Assembly (NCBI GenBank): GCA_022821905.1
Contig: JAJECS010000007.1
Span: forward strand, 1 to 64,000
Direction of reading: 5' to 3'
DNA: 64,000 nt
Source: Chloroflexota bacterium
Lineage (GTDB): Bacteria; Chloroflexota; UBA11872
Shown here: piece by piece, positions 32,032-40,210 of the stretch
Layout: each line of letters begins with the position of its first letter
Position numbering within the stretch: position 1 is the first letter of the stretch
Program-made: the position numbers and the translations under genes
The notes under the pieces: generated by a model
What the model was told of the DNA's origin: nothing
Seen by the model: only the letters and a program-made list of their open reading frames with translations
Database searches by the model: none

Positions 32032-32835
32032 TCAGGCGTGGCGAATTCGCACCCGGCCCAGGTGCGACGACCCCTGCACCAGCAGGTTCACGAAGCCCGC
32101 GTCCGGCTCCGGCTCGTCGTCTCCACTGATGCCGCGATTGCGGCTGCCGACCGGCCGCATGCGGCCGACCCACGTGTTCGGCCTCGGACCGCCGTGCTCC
32201 CCGGCGAGTCGCGCCTCGAGCACCAGGCGCGAGAGCGTGCTGTTCACGTTTTGGCCGATACGCCACCAGACCGGGACGACCAGGTCCAGCCGGCCCGCGA
32301 CGCACGTCACGTCGAGGATCGCCGGCGGTCGCGTGATGTCGACGTAGCGCAGATCGACCGTGACGTCACAAAGCCGGCAGGTGATCTCACCCCGCCGGAC
32401 GTCGCCCCTGGCCCGCAGCGTGTCCCCGGTATAGGTGAGATCGACGTGGCTGTTCTTCCACCCCCGCAGCCGCACCGTCCGGCGCGTGCGGATGGTCCCG
32501 CTTTGCCACAGGGCGCCAAAGGTGACGATCGCCATGGCCAACCACATGCCCAGCTGCACACCGCCGGTGAAATCGCCCAGATGACTCACCTGCACCAGGA
32601 CTCCGGCGCCAATCACCAGCCACGGAATCGGACTGCGGACACCGAGATCGTTCGCCCAGGTGAGACCGAATAGGACCAACAGCATCGTCAGCAGGTCCCA
32701 CACATCGAGGACCCCAACCATGCGCAGGATGATCCACAAAAACAGGACCATGCCAACGGCCGCTCGCATGAATCGCGGCGAGTCCAGCAGCTGGCGCCAG
32801 AAGGGCTTGGCCATCGTGTAGCGCCGGTCAGGCAT
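32032..32835 (-). CDS. LiaF-like membrane protein, copy A
   Basis: This 267-residue protein has about four transmembrane helices in residues 25-115. A C-terminal soluble beta-helix-type domain follows, with LRARGDVRRGEITCRLCDVTVDLR, DVTCVAGRLDLVVPVWW and a terminal NLLVQGSSHLGRVRIRH. This resembles DUF2154/LiaF proteins, which in Gram-positives damp cell-envelope stress signalling. Start ATG at 32835. It is a duplicate of the gene at 33253-34056, with the same length and about 80% identity by eye. No histidine kinase is nearby. Confidence 0.7.
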   Translation of the reverse strand: MPDRRYTMAKPFWRQLLDSPRFMRAAVGMVLFLWIILRMVGVLDVWDLLTMLLVLFGLTWANDLGVRSPIPWLVIGAGVLVQVSHLGDFTGGVQLGMWLAMAIVTFGALWQSGTIRTRRTVRLRGWKNSHVDLTYTGDTLRARGDVRRGEITCRLCDVTVDLRYVDITRPPAILDVTCVAGRLDLVVPVWWRIGQNVNSTLSRLVLEARLAGEHGGPRPNTWVGRMRPVGSRNRGISGDDEPEPDAGFVNLLVQGSSHLGRVRIRHA

Positions 32836-33040
32836 GGGATCGACTCTTGTGGGCGCGTGGGATGGCGCGATGGCCCTTCGAGAAATCGCGCACCGAGCCG
32901 GGCCGCAACCCGGGCTCGTCCCGTGACAAATGCCCGGTGTGGTGCATGCAGCGCTCCTCGATTCGGAGCCTAGCAAAGCGCCGCTTTCGTCAGACCGCGC
33001 CAGGGACTGAGTTTCAGGCCCGGGACGTCAGCCCGCGACA

Positions 33041-33160
33041 CCGCAGAACTCCCTCGCCGCTAGGACGTATGGCAGGGCGGTCTGGTGCAGGCGCTCGACC
33101 GACACGCGCTCATGGTCCGCGTGGGCCGTGGCATCGGTGCCGCGGCAGGCCACCGGCAGC
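33041..33160 (-). pseudogene. Fragment of an M20 peptidase 3' end
   Basis: These 120 bases are closely similar to the last part of the intact M20 gene, 34521-34645, covering the region that encodes HSDHERVSVERLHRTAALYA. It carries substitutions and lacks the rest of the gene. It lies in the 417-base gap between the two LiaF-like copies and marks the end of a duplicated segment. The remainder of the gap, 32836-33040 and 33161-33252, holds no gene that I can see. Confidence 0.85.
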
Positions 33161-33252
33161 GTTCGAGGTCACCGCGATGGCCGCAGATTCCTCGCCGGCG
33201 CTCGAAGTAAGCGGAGGATGGATGCGTGGACCGTCGTGGCGAACGCCGGTCG

Positions 33253-34056
33253 TCAGGTGTGGCGAATCCGGATGCGGCCCAGGTGGGACGACCCCTGCAC
33301 CAGCAGGTTCACGAAGCCGGCATCCGGCTCCGGATCGCCGCCCTCGCGGACGCCGCGTCTGCGGCTGCCGACTGACCGCATACGCGCATACCACGTTTGC
33401 GGCCTGGGGCTGCCGTGTTCCCCGGCAAGGCGCGCCTCGAGCACCAGGCGCGAGAGCGTGGTGTTGACGTTTCGGCCAACACGCCACCAGATCGGGACGA
33501 TCAAATCCAGCCGGCCCGCGACGCACGTCACGTCGAGGATCGCCGGTGGACGCGTGATTTCGACGTAGCGCAGATCGACCGTGACGTCGCACAGCCGGCA
33601 GGTGATCTCGCCCCGCCGGACATCGCCCCTAGCGCGAAGCGCGCCCTCGGTGGAGGTGAGATCCACGTGGCTGTCTCTCCACCCTCGCAAGCGCACCGTC
33701 CGACGCGTGCGGATGGTTCCGCTTTGCCACAGGGCGCCGAAAGCAACGATCGCAAAGGCCAGCCAAATGCCCAGCTGCACGCCGCCGCTGTACTCGCCAA
33801 GATGGCCCGCCTGCACCAGGATTCCGGCGCCGACCGCAAGCCACCCAGACGGGTTGCGCGGACCGAGTTCCATCATCCAGCCGAGACCGGCCATAACCAA
33901 GACGATTGTCAGCAGGTCCCATGCGTCGAGAATCCCCAGCAAGTAAAGAATGATCCACAGGGAGAACGCCGCCCCGACGAGACCTTGCACGAAACGCGGC
34001 GAGTCCAGCAGCTGGCGCCAGAGCGGCGTAGCCTTCGTGAAGCCCCGGTCAGACAT
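33253..34056 (-). CDS. LiaF-like membrane protein, copy B
   Basis: This 267-residue duplicate of copy A has the same four-helix plus beta-domain plan. The C-terminal half, from TIRTRRTVRLRGW on, is almost unchanged, while the helices have diverged more. This is consistent with selection on the soluble domain or with gene conversion. Start ATG at 34056. A promoter copied from a Fic gene lies about 350 bases upstream (34402-34445) and may now transcribe this gene. The envelope-stress role is inferred from the family. Confidence 0.7.
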   Translation of the reverse strand: MSDRGFTKATPLWRQLLDSPRFVQGLVGAAFSLWIILYLLGILDAWDLLTIVLVMAGLGWMMELGPRNPSGWLAVGAGILVQAGHLGEYSGGVQLGIWLAFAIVAFGALWQSGTIRTRRTVRLRGWRDSHVDLTSTEGALRARGDVRRGEITCRLCDVTVDLRYVEITRPPAILDVTCVAGRLDLIVPIWWRVGRNVNTTLSRLVLEARLAGEHGSPRPQTWYARMRSVGSRRRGVREGGDPEPDAGFVNLLVQGSSHLGRIRIRHT

Positions 34057-34249
34057 GGGATTGCCCTCGGTGCGTGCGGCGGAGCGCGCGGGCAGTTCTG
34101 GGGGAGTGCCGCGCCGAGCAGGCCCTCAGGCTGTGCTCGCCCCGTGACCAGAGCCCGGCGTGGTGCCTGCAGCGCTTCTCCACTCGGAGCCTGGCAACGA
34201 ACCGGATTCGTCGGACCAAGACGGCCACGGTCTTGGGCCGGAACGTGAC

Positions 34250-34378
34250 TCGCCAACGCCGCAGAACTTGATGGCCGCCAGGGATCAGCGTGCGGACCTC
34301 AGAGAGGCGCAGGAACAGAGAATCGGATTCAATGCCGCGCGCATCCACGGTGAAATCGAGCTTCATGTGCTTCACCAA
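34250..34378 (-). pseudogene. Chimeric remnant: Fic 5' end fused to an M20 3' end
   Basis: The frame from 34378 reads MKLDFTVDARGIESDSLFLR and then LSEVRTLIPGG. This matches the N-terminus of the Fic protein at 10375 (MEFTLTTHAG...DSLFRRLYEVRTLIPGG). At CTGGCGGCC (about 34277) the similarity switches to the last codons of the M20 peptidase (LAAIKFCGVG versus LAAMEFCGVE). It is a breakpoint between two unrelated genes at a short microhomology. It encodes nothing functional. Confidence 0.8.
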
Positions 34379-34401
34379 TGGACTAATCCCTTGCTACTAG
34401 G

Positions 34402-34445
34402 ACAATAAAGCAACGATCACCATCGGTCAAGGGAGTATTCCCTTG
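34402..34445 (-). promoter_or_regulatory. Promoter and operator copied with the Fic fragment
   Basis: On the minus strand TTGACC (34430-34425), a 17-base spacer and TATTGT (34407-34402) form a good promoter. The perfect inverted repeat CAAGGGA-N4-TCCCTTG (34428-34445) overlaps the -35 box, as at the intact Fic gene (10298-10341). About 16 of 22 bases match between the two operator/-35 regions. Confidence 0.75.
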
Positions 34446-34507
34446 GCCCAACGTCTTATTCGAACAGCTCAAGCTGTCCGACCTCGGGTCGGCGGCCGCC
34501 AAGATCA

Positions 34508-35716
34508 TCAGCCCTCGACGCCGCAGAACTCCATGGCCGCGAGGGCGTACAGCGCGGCGGTCCGGTGCAGGCGCTCGACCGACACGCGCTCGTGGTCCGA
34601 GTGGGCCGTGGCGTACTCGGGACCGCAGCACACCACCGGCAGCGAGGCGTCGTTGGCGTAGATGTTGGCGTCGGTCACCAGCGCCAGGCCGATCCGTGGC
34701 AGCGCGGCGCCGGCGGCATTGGTCGCCGCAGACTCCAGGGCGCGCACCAGCGGGTGATCGCCGGGCGTCTCGAAGGGTTCGTGCGGTGCGTCCAGGGAGA
34801 ACGTCGCCTCCAGTCCCGACCGTTCCTCGATGCGTCGGCAAATGTCTCGCAACTCCCCCTCAACGTCCGCCGCCGTCAGCCCGTGCCGCCAGCGCCGCGT
34901 GCCCCGCAGCGTGAGGGGCGTCGGCAGACGGTTCGGGTAGTCGCCGCCCGCGACCAGACCGATGTCGACCCGCTGGCGGCCGCAGAGCGGGTGCGGCGGC
35001 TCGGCCTCGAACCGCGCTTCCCATGCGGCAAACTCCTCCAGCATCGCGCCCGCCCAGCGCGCCGGGTTGTCGGCGTAGGGCACGTGCAGCGTGTGCACGA
35101 TGCCCCGCGCGCTGGTCAGCGTGACGCGGAACATCGCCGCGCCCAGCCCGGCCGTCCAGATGGCGTGGGGTCCCTCGGCGATGATCACCGCCGCCGCTGG
35201 AATGTGGCCCGCGCGGATGCGCTCCACCAGCCGCTTGGGTCCTTCCTTCTTGCCCACGGGCGTTTCGTGGCCGACGACCCCCGTCAGCCAAAGGTCCGAG
35301 CGCAGCCGCACCCCGGCGCGCCGCAGCGCCGACGCCGCGTGCACCATCGCCACCAGCCCGCCCTTCATGTCCTCCGCGCCGCGGCCCACCACCCAGCCGT
35401 TCCGCAGCTCCGGCGGATCGCTGTCGCCGCGCGGAATCGTGTCCACGTGGCCGTTCAACAGCAGCGGACGCCCCGGCTCGGTGCCCGGAAGTCGCGCGTA
35501 GACGTTGGGTCGATCGGGAATGAAGCGGTCGACCTCGACCTCGAGCCCGGCGCGCTCGCAAAGATCGGCAAAGTGCTCGCCGCCGGCGCCCTCGACGCCC
35601 GTCTCGCTGGGCACCTGGACGAATGCCAGCGTGTCCCGCGCGATGGCGTCGGCATCGAGCAGATCCAGGACTCGTTGGTGCATCACGTGCGAATTCCGCG
35701 GGCGCGGGCCGCTCAT
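34508..35716 (-). CDS. M20 family metallopeptidase/deacylase (ArgE/DapE-like)
   Basis: This 402-residue enzyme is probably zinc-dependent. LLLNGHVDTIP gives the metal His and Asp. GRGAEDMKGGLVAMVHA gives the bridging Asp. GHETPVGKK stands where most members have Asp-Glu-Glu, so the catalytic Glu is kept but its context is altered. The last metal His is in YATAHSDHERVSV. It removes acyl groups from amino-acid derivatives or cleaves small peptides. Two shortened copies of its 3' end lie downstream, at 33041-33160 and 34250-34277. The start is MSGPRPRN or the internal ATG 11 codons in. Confidence 0.87.
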   Translation of the reverse strand: MSGPRPRNSHVMHQRVLDLLDADAIARDTLAFVQVPSETGVEGAGGEHFADLCERAGLEVEVDRFIPDRPNVYARLPGTEPGRPLLLNGHVDTIPRGDSDPPELRNGWVVGRGAEDMKGGLVAMVHAASALRRAGVRLRSDLWLTGVVGHETPVGKKEGPKRLVERIRAGHIPAAAVIIAEGPHAIWTAGLGAAMFRVTLTSARGIVHTLHVPYADNPARWAGAMLEEFAAWEARFEAEPPHPLCGRQRVDIGLVAGGDYPNRLPTPLTLRGTRRWRHGLTAADVEGELRDICRRIEERSGLEATFSLDAPHEPFETPGDHPLVRALESAATNAAGAALPRIGLALVTDANIYANDASLPVVCCGPEYATAHSDHERVSVERLHRTAALYALAAMEFCGVEG

Positions 35717-35757
35717 ACTAGACTCTGCGCACGAACCACACCGACCGGGAACAGGCC

Positions 35758-36738
35758 ATGCTCAAGGCGGTGATGATCGGGGCCGGGGGGCGCGCGACGC
35801 GGGCGCACTATCCCGTGCTGTCCGACGCGGACGACGTCAGCCTCGAGGCCGTCTGCGACCTCGACCCGGAGCGGCTGGCGCACGCCGCGGACGCCTACGA
35901 CATCCCGCGACGCTACACCGACTACCGCCGCATGCTCGACGAGGTCGACTGCGACGTGGTTTACGCCATCATGCAGCCCTATCACGTGTGCCAGGTGGCC
36001 GTGGACGCGCTGGACGCGGGCAAGCACGTCCTGGTCGAGAAGCCGCCCGGCGCCAACTCGACCGAGGCCGCCCGCATCGCCGCGGCCGCCCGGCGCAACG
36101 ACCGCCTGGCGTGCGTGGCGCTGCAGCGGCGCTGGACGCCGCTGATGCGCGCCGCCAAGGAACGCATCGAGGCCCGCGGTCCCATCCGCTTCGTGCTCGC
36201 CGGCATGCACAAGCACCCCTCCATGCAGCCGCCGGAGTCGCTGCGCATCAACGTGATGTACGACCGCGACATCCACATGGTCGACTTCATCCGCTGGGTG
36301 TGCGGCGGCGAGTGGGACGAGGCCCATGCCCGCGTCGACAACGCCTACACCGAATGGACGAACGCCACGCAGTCCGTCATCGCGTTCACGTCGGGCGCGC
36401 TGGCGGTGCACACGGCCATCGGCCATGCGGGCAGCCGCTACTACCGCATCGAGCTTCACGGCAACGGCATCAGCGCCTACCTGCGCCCGCCGTCATATGG
36501 CGAGGTCTTCGCCGACGGCGCCGACGAGCCGGAGATCCTCGATGCCGCCAGCCTCACCGGCGACCCGCACGCGCAGCTGGACGACGGCGTGCCGGCGCTG
36601 CACCGCGACTTCCGGGACTGCATTCGCGAGGGTCGCGAGCCGCTCACCAGCATCCACGACGTGGTGCACAGCATGCGGCTGCTGGAGCAGGTCGCCCGGC
36701 TCGACGCCCACGGGCAGCCGCTGGCGGGCGGAGGCTAA
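35758..36738 (+). CDS. Gfo/Idh/MocA family oxidoreductase
   Basis: This 326-residue NAD(P)-dependent sugar or inositol dehydrogenase has a Rossmann start, LKAVMIGAGGRATRAHYPVL. The family EKP motif is HVLVEKPPGANSTEA, and the C-terminal alpha/beta domain has NVMYDRDIHMVDFIRWVCGG with the likely catalytic His. It is divergent from the M20 gene, 41 bases apart, so they may share a promoter region. The substrate is unknown. Confidence 0.88.
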   Translation: MLKAVMIGAGGRATRAHYPVLSDADDVSLEAVCDLDPERLAHAADAYDIPRRYTDYRRMLDEVDCDVVYAIMQPYHVCQVAVDALDAGKHVLVEKPPGANSTEAARIAAAARRNDRLACVALQRRWTPLMRAAKERIEARGPIRFVLAGMHKHPSMQPPESLRINVMYDRDIHMVDFIRWVCGGEWDEAHARVDNAYTEWTNATQSVIAFTSGALAVHTAIGHAGSRYYRIELHGNGISAYLRPPSYGEVFADGADEPEILDAASLTGDPHAQLDDGVPALHRDFRDCIREGREPLTSIHDVVHSMRLLEQVARLDAHGQPLAGGG

Positions 36739-36747
36739 GCAGGCGAT

Positions 36748-36769
36748 CCCAGACTGCACGCAGCCTGGG
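36748..36769. repeat. Palindromic repeat CCCAGACTGC-AC-GCAGCCTGGG
   Basis: One mismatch interrupts the 10-bp arms. It is flanked on the right by GCCACCGGA, the complement of the left flank of the copies at 2065 and 31847. It lies 10 bases after the oxidoreductase stop. Confidence 0.7.
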
Positions 36770-36851
36770 CCACCGGACAAGACTCCCCGTCGTCGCCCGC
36801 CGCAAATGGGGGCGGCCGTGGCGCCTGATTCAACGCCCTAGTATTTCTGGC

Positions 36852-37931
36852 ATGCGAAGCGCACTGAGGACTCTCCTGGCGGCGATCGCCGTGGCGCTGC
36901 TAGCCATCGCGTGTGGTCCGGGCGGCGCAGCGCAGCCGGCGGGACGCACCGACGTCGGAGCGTCGCCTGTGGCGCCCTCGGAGTCCGCGCCGGAGGTCGA
37001 AGCACGGTCGGCCGGAGACGACGCCGCCGCGCCGGCAACCCCACACAAACCGGCAGCGCCGATGCCGACCGACACCCCCGCCGCCGAACCCGACAACGAC
37101 ACGCCGGCGACCACGCGGGTTTGGCCGGCCGGCTGGCCCGTCCCGCCGCTCCCGGTGATGTGGCTGGTGCACCCCAGCGAGTCGGTCTGGGGTTCGCCCC
37201 AGCGCTACTGCTGGCACCTCGGAGCCGATTCCAGTCGCGTCTGCGAGGAATACAACATCTGGTCGGGGGTGAGCGCGTATCCCGAGGCCGTTCCCGGCAA
37301 GCGGATTCTCGTCAGGATCGAATCCGATACGCCGCCGGAGAATGTGTTCGCTCAGGTCTTCACCCGACGCGGGGACCTCATGGTCGAATTCCTGCAATTG
37401 GGGCCGAACCATCCCGCGCTCGATCTCGACCTGGACCCAGGCGACTACCACATCCGCGTGATCGGGCAATGGCCATACAGCGACCCGAGCGCCCCCCTCG
37501 GTCGGCGCTACAACGAAGTCGCCTACGAGTTCGGCCTGCACGTCCCCGGCGCCGTCGAGTTGATCGGCGGGTGTGACATGACGGAGATCGGTGGCGACGT
37601 GAGCATCACGCTACACTCGCTCGACGACCGGCTGCGCACGGCGGCCGACAGCGCCAACCGCGCCGGCTGCCGGTTCAACAAGCCCATCGCGCGAGTCCTG
37701 CTGACCATCGAGAACGGCGCCCAGACCACTACGGAGGTGTTCCATTTCACCCCGCCAATGCACGAGTTCGGTTTGCCGCTGCCGGAAGACCTGAACTCGG
37801 AGACCAGCGGCGGACCGCTGCCGCCCGGCGACTACTCACGCCGGCTAGTCGCGGTCACCGAGGACGGCGACGAGTTCGACCTCACGAGCCTCGACGGGGT
37901 CCTCGACTCCATCACCCTCGCCGGACGCTGA
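36852..37931 (+). CDS. Secreted lipoprotein of unknown function
   Basis: This 359-residue protein starts with MRSALRTLLAAIAVALLAIAC, a lipoprotein signal ending in the lipobox Ala-Ile-Ala-Cys. A disordered Ala/Pro/Thr-rich linker (about residues 22-95) follows, then a folded domain with tryptophans and four cysteines (YCWHLG, RVCEEYNIW, GGCDMTE, AGCRFNK). These could form two disulfides outside the cell. No family is recognised. The ATG at 36852 is the start because it begins the signal peptide. It is probably a surface-exposed, cell-envelope-anchored protein. Confidence 0.75.
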   Translation: MRSALRTLLAAIAVALLAIACGPGGAAQPAGRTDVGASPVAPSESAPEVEARSAGDDAAAPATPHKPAAPMPTDTPAAEPDNDTPATTRVWPAGWPVPPLPVMWLVHPSESVWGSPQRYCWHLGADSSRVCEEYNIWSGVSAYPEAVPGKRILVRIESDTPPENVFAQVFTRRGDLMVEFLQLGPNHPALDLDLDPGDYHIRVIGQWPYSDPSAPLGRRYNEVAYEFGLHVPGAVELIGGCDMTEIGGDVSITLHSLDDRLRTAADSANRAGCRFNKPIARVLLTIENGAQTTTEVFHFTPPMHEFGLPLPEDLNSETSGGPLPPGDYSRRLVAVTEDGDEFDLTSLDGVLDSITLAGR

Positions 37932-38019
37932 GCCGTCAGCGACTCGCTTGGTCCGGGGACCGCTAGGACCTGAGTGTCCTCGTGATCACGCCAGTGCCGG
38001 CGGAGGAGACGAGGGCGGG

Positions 38020-39231
38020 CTACACGGCCGTCTCGCCGCCCTCGAGGACACGCAGGTACGGCCCGTATCGGAACACCCGGTTGCGTCGGCTGCCGGAGAT
38101 CTCCTCCAGCACTCCGATCTGAACCAGCCGGGCCACCAGGCGATTGGCGGCGGGATAGTTGGTGCCCGTGATTTCCGGCACGCGGGCGACGGTCAGGAAC
38201 GGCCGGCGGTACAAGGAGTCGAGCACGCGGTGGCCATCTGCGGCGGCGCGGCCCAAGCGTTCCGTGACTAGCGTCCGATGTTCCTCTCGCAAAGTAAGTA
38301 TGTGACGCACGGTGTCCGCGGCTTGAGCGCTGACCTCGGCCACACCTCGCAGGAAGAAGGCCAGCCAGCCTTCCCAATCGCCGCGGTCCCGCACCGCCTG
38401 CAGCCGGTCGTAGTAGTCGCTGCGGTGCTGCCTGAAGAAGTGCGAAAGATAGAGCACCGGTTGTTTCAGGATGCCCCGTTGACACAGCAGAAACGTGATG
38501 AGCAGCCGGCCGACGCGTCCGTTCCCATCCAGGAACGGATGGATTGTCTCGAACTGGGCGTGGACCAGCCCAACTTGAATCAGCACCGGTAGCTTGGTGG
38601 GGCCATGGATAAAGCCCTCCAGCGCGCCCAGTGCGTTGGGCACCTCGCGGTGCGGCGGCGGCACGAAGGTCGCCTCATTGAGCGTGCACCCGGCGGGGCC
38701 AATCCAGTTCTGGCTAGTGCGCAGCTCGCCCAGCTGCATCTGGGATCCGCGAACGCCTTGCAACAGTTGGGCGTGGATTTCCTGGATCAGGCGGCTTGAA
38801 ATCGGCAGCGTCTCCAAGCGATCCAGGCCGTAGTTCATGGCGGTTACGTAGTTGATGACCTCGTCGACGTCGCGCGGCCGGTCCGGCGAGCGGATGCGAG
38901 CCTCCGCGGCCAGCACGTCCTGCAGGGAGCTCTGCGTGCCCTCGATCTGGCTGGAGAGCACAGCCTCCTTGCGCACGTACATGAACACCAGCAGGTCCGG
39001 GTCGGGCAGCGTCTGAATCGAGCCGTCCAGCCGGCCCAGCGCCTGATCGGTCTGCGAGAGCAAGGCCTGAAGCTCGCCCTCCAGCCGCACCGGCGGCTGT
39101 GGGGGCAGCGGACCCGGCATGAATGCCCGGTAGCCCTGCGGCTGGGCGACATAGCGGCCGGCCCGCCGGCCGGGGGCGGTGGAGACTTCCTCAACTGCGG
39201 ACGTGCCGTCTCGGGCGGAGACGCTTTCCAT
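38020..39231 (-). CDS. Fic-domain protein with N-terminal inhibitory motif and winged helix
   Basis: This 403-residue second Fic protein is unlike the one at 10375 in its N-terminus. The inhibitory motif is Ser93-x3-Glu97-Gly98 (SSQIEGTQ). The Fic core is HPFLDGNGRVGR from His231. The C-terminal region, with FLTVARVPEITGTNYPAANRL (quoted up to 20 residues), looks like a winged helix. This is the common 'Fic/DOC-DUF4172-like' plan. It AMPylates or otherwise modifies targets and is self-inhibited. The start is ATG 39231; a GTG at 39267 is an alternative. An array of inverted repeats, probably its operator, lies 117 bases upstream. Confidence 0.9.
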   Translation of the reverse strand: MESVSARDGTSAVEEVSTAPGRRAGRYVAQPQGYRAFMPGPLPPQPPVRLEGELQALLSQTDQALGRLDGSIQTLPDPDLLVFMYVRKEAVLSSQIEGTQSSLQDVLAAEARIRSPDRPRDVDEVINYVTAMNYGLDRLETLPISSRLIQEIHAQLLQGVRGSQMQLGELRTSQNWIGPAGCTLNEATFVPPPHREVPNALGALEGFIHGPTKLPVLIQVGLVHAQFETIHPFLDGNGRVGRLLITFLLCQRGILKQPVLYLSHFFRQHRSDYYDRLQAVRDRGDWEGWLAFFLRGVAEVSAQAADTVRHILTLREEHRTLVTERLGRAAADGHRVLDSLYRRPFLTVARVPEITGTNYPAANRLVARLVQIGVLEEISGSRRNRVFRYGPYLRVLEGGETAV

Positions 39232-39347
39232 ATGTTCGGAACCAATAACATGGGAGCAGAACCGCACTTATACTATCACTACGGATATGTATAGCGAAAA
39301 CTGCGCTCCTTATTATCACAAGCAGCATCTATAGATGGCAGCGCCGT

Positions 39348-39414
39348 CCATATTATCGGCAGCCGCACATATGGAAGCCTGCAGCCGCCATATTGTCGGC
39401 TGGCGACAATATGG
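39348..39414. promoter_or_regulatory. Operator array between the Fic and GPP34 genes
   Basis: CCATATTATCGGC (39348-39360) and CCATATTGTCGGC (39388-39400) are direct copies 40 bases apart. The second forms a perfect inverted repeat, CCATATTGTCG-N5-CGACAATATGG (39388-39414). The first has a shorter mate, ATATGG, at 39369-39374. The region is AT-richer than its surroundings and lies between divergent genes, so one regulator could control both. The winged helix of the Fic protein is a candidate ligand. Confidence 0.75.
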
Positions 39415-39534
39415 AACGAGCGCACGACCGCACCAGTCCTTCCCACCGCGCCCAACTCAGACACCGTCGCGGGTAGGGCGATATGCTAGCGACAGGCTTG
39501 CGAGCTGTATCAAGCACGCAAAGGAGCGTGGCCG

Positions 39535-40185
39535 GTGTTGAGATTCGCCGAAGAAATCATGCTGCTCCTGCTCGACGACGAGGGCGGGGACTTCCTGCAC
39601 GTCTCCGACTGGTCGATGCGCTGCGCCCTGGCGGGCGCGGTGCTCATGGACCTGGCCTTGGAGAACCGCATCGACACCGATCTCAAGCAACTCGTCCTGA
39701 TCGACGCGACGCCTGTCGGGGACGACCTGCTCGACCCGACGCTGGCCAGAATCGCGTCGGCCGACGAGACGCACGACGCCGCCCACTGGGTCCACCAGAC
39801 GGCCCGCCACAGCGACGTCATTCGTGACCGGGCGCTCGAACGTCTCGTGGAGCACGGCATTCTGGAGCGGCGGGACGAGAACTTCTTGTGGGTGTTCAAG
39901 TCGCGGCGCTACCCGGCCGTGGACGGCAAGGCCGACCGCGAAGTCAAGCTGCGGATCATGGGCGTGCTCTTCAGCGACGAGATCCCCGACCCGCGCGACA
40001 TCGTCATCGTCTGCCTCGCCGAGGCCTGCGGCATCTTCCAGGCGCTCCTGTCCACGCGCGAGCTGACCACGGCGTCCGCGCGCATCGAGCAGGTGCGCAA
40101 GCTCGACCTGATCGGTCAGGCCATCTCGCAGGCCGTGTGGGACATCGAGACGTCCCTGGCCATGGCCATGCACCCGCCCATGTAG
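39535..40185 (+). CDS. GPP34 (GOLPH3/Vps74-like) family phosphoprotein homolog
   Basis: This 216-residue, mostly helical protein starts LRFAEEIMLLLLDDEGG, the hallmark of the GPP34 family. It continues with LAGAVLMDLALENRIDTD and late helices. Eukaryotic GOLPH3 binds phosphatidylinositol-4-phosphate and Golgi glycosyltransferases. The bacterial members are common in actinobacteria and other lineages, and their function is unknown. Translation starts at GTG 39535 with AAGGAG upstream. It is divergent from the Fic gene, with the operator array between them. Confidence 0.88.
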   Translation: MLRFAEEIMLLLLDDEGGDFLHVSDWSMRCALAGAVLMDLALENRIDTDLKQLVLIDATPVGDDLLDPTLARIASADETHDAAHWVHQTARHSDVIRDRALERLVEHGILERRDENFLWVFKSRRYPAVDGKADREVKLRIMGVLFSDEIPDPRDIVIVCLAEACGIFQALLSTRELTTASARIEQVRKLDLIGQAISQAVWDIETSLAMAMHPPM

Positions 40186-40210
40186 CGACCGCCTCCAAGG
40201 CGGTGGTCGT

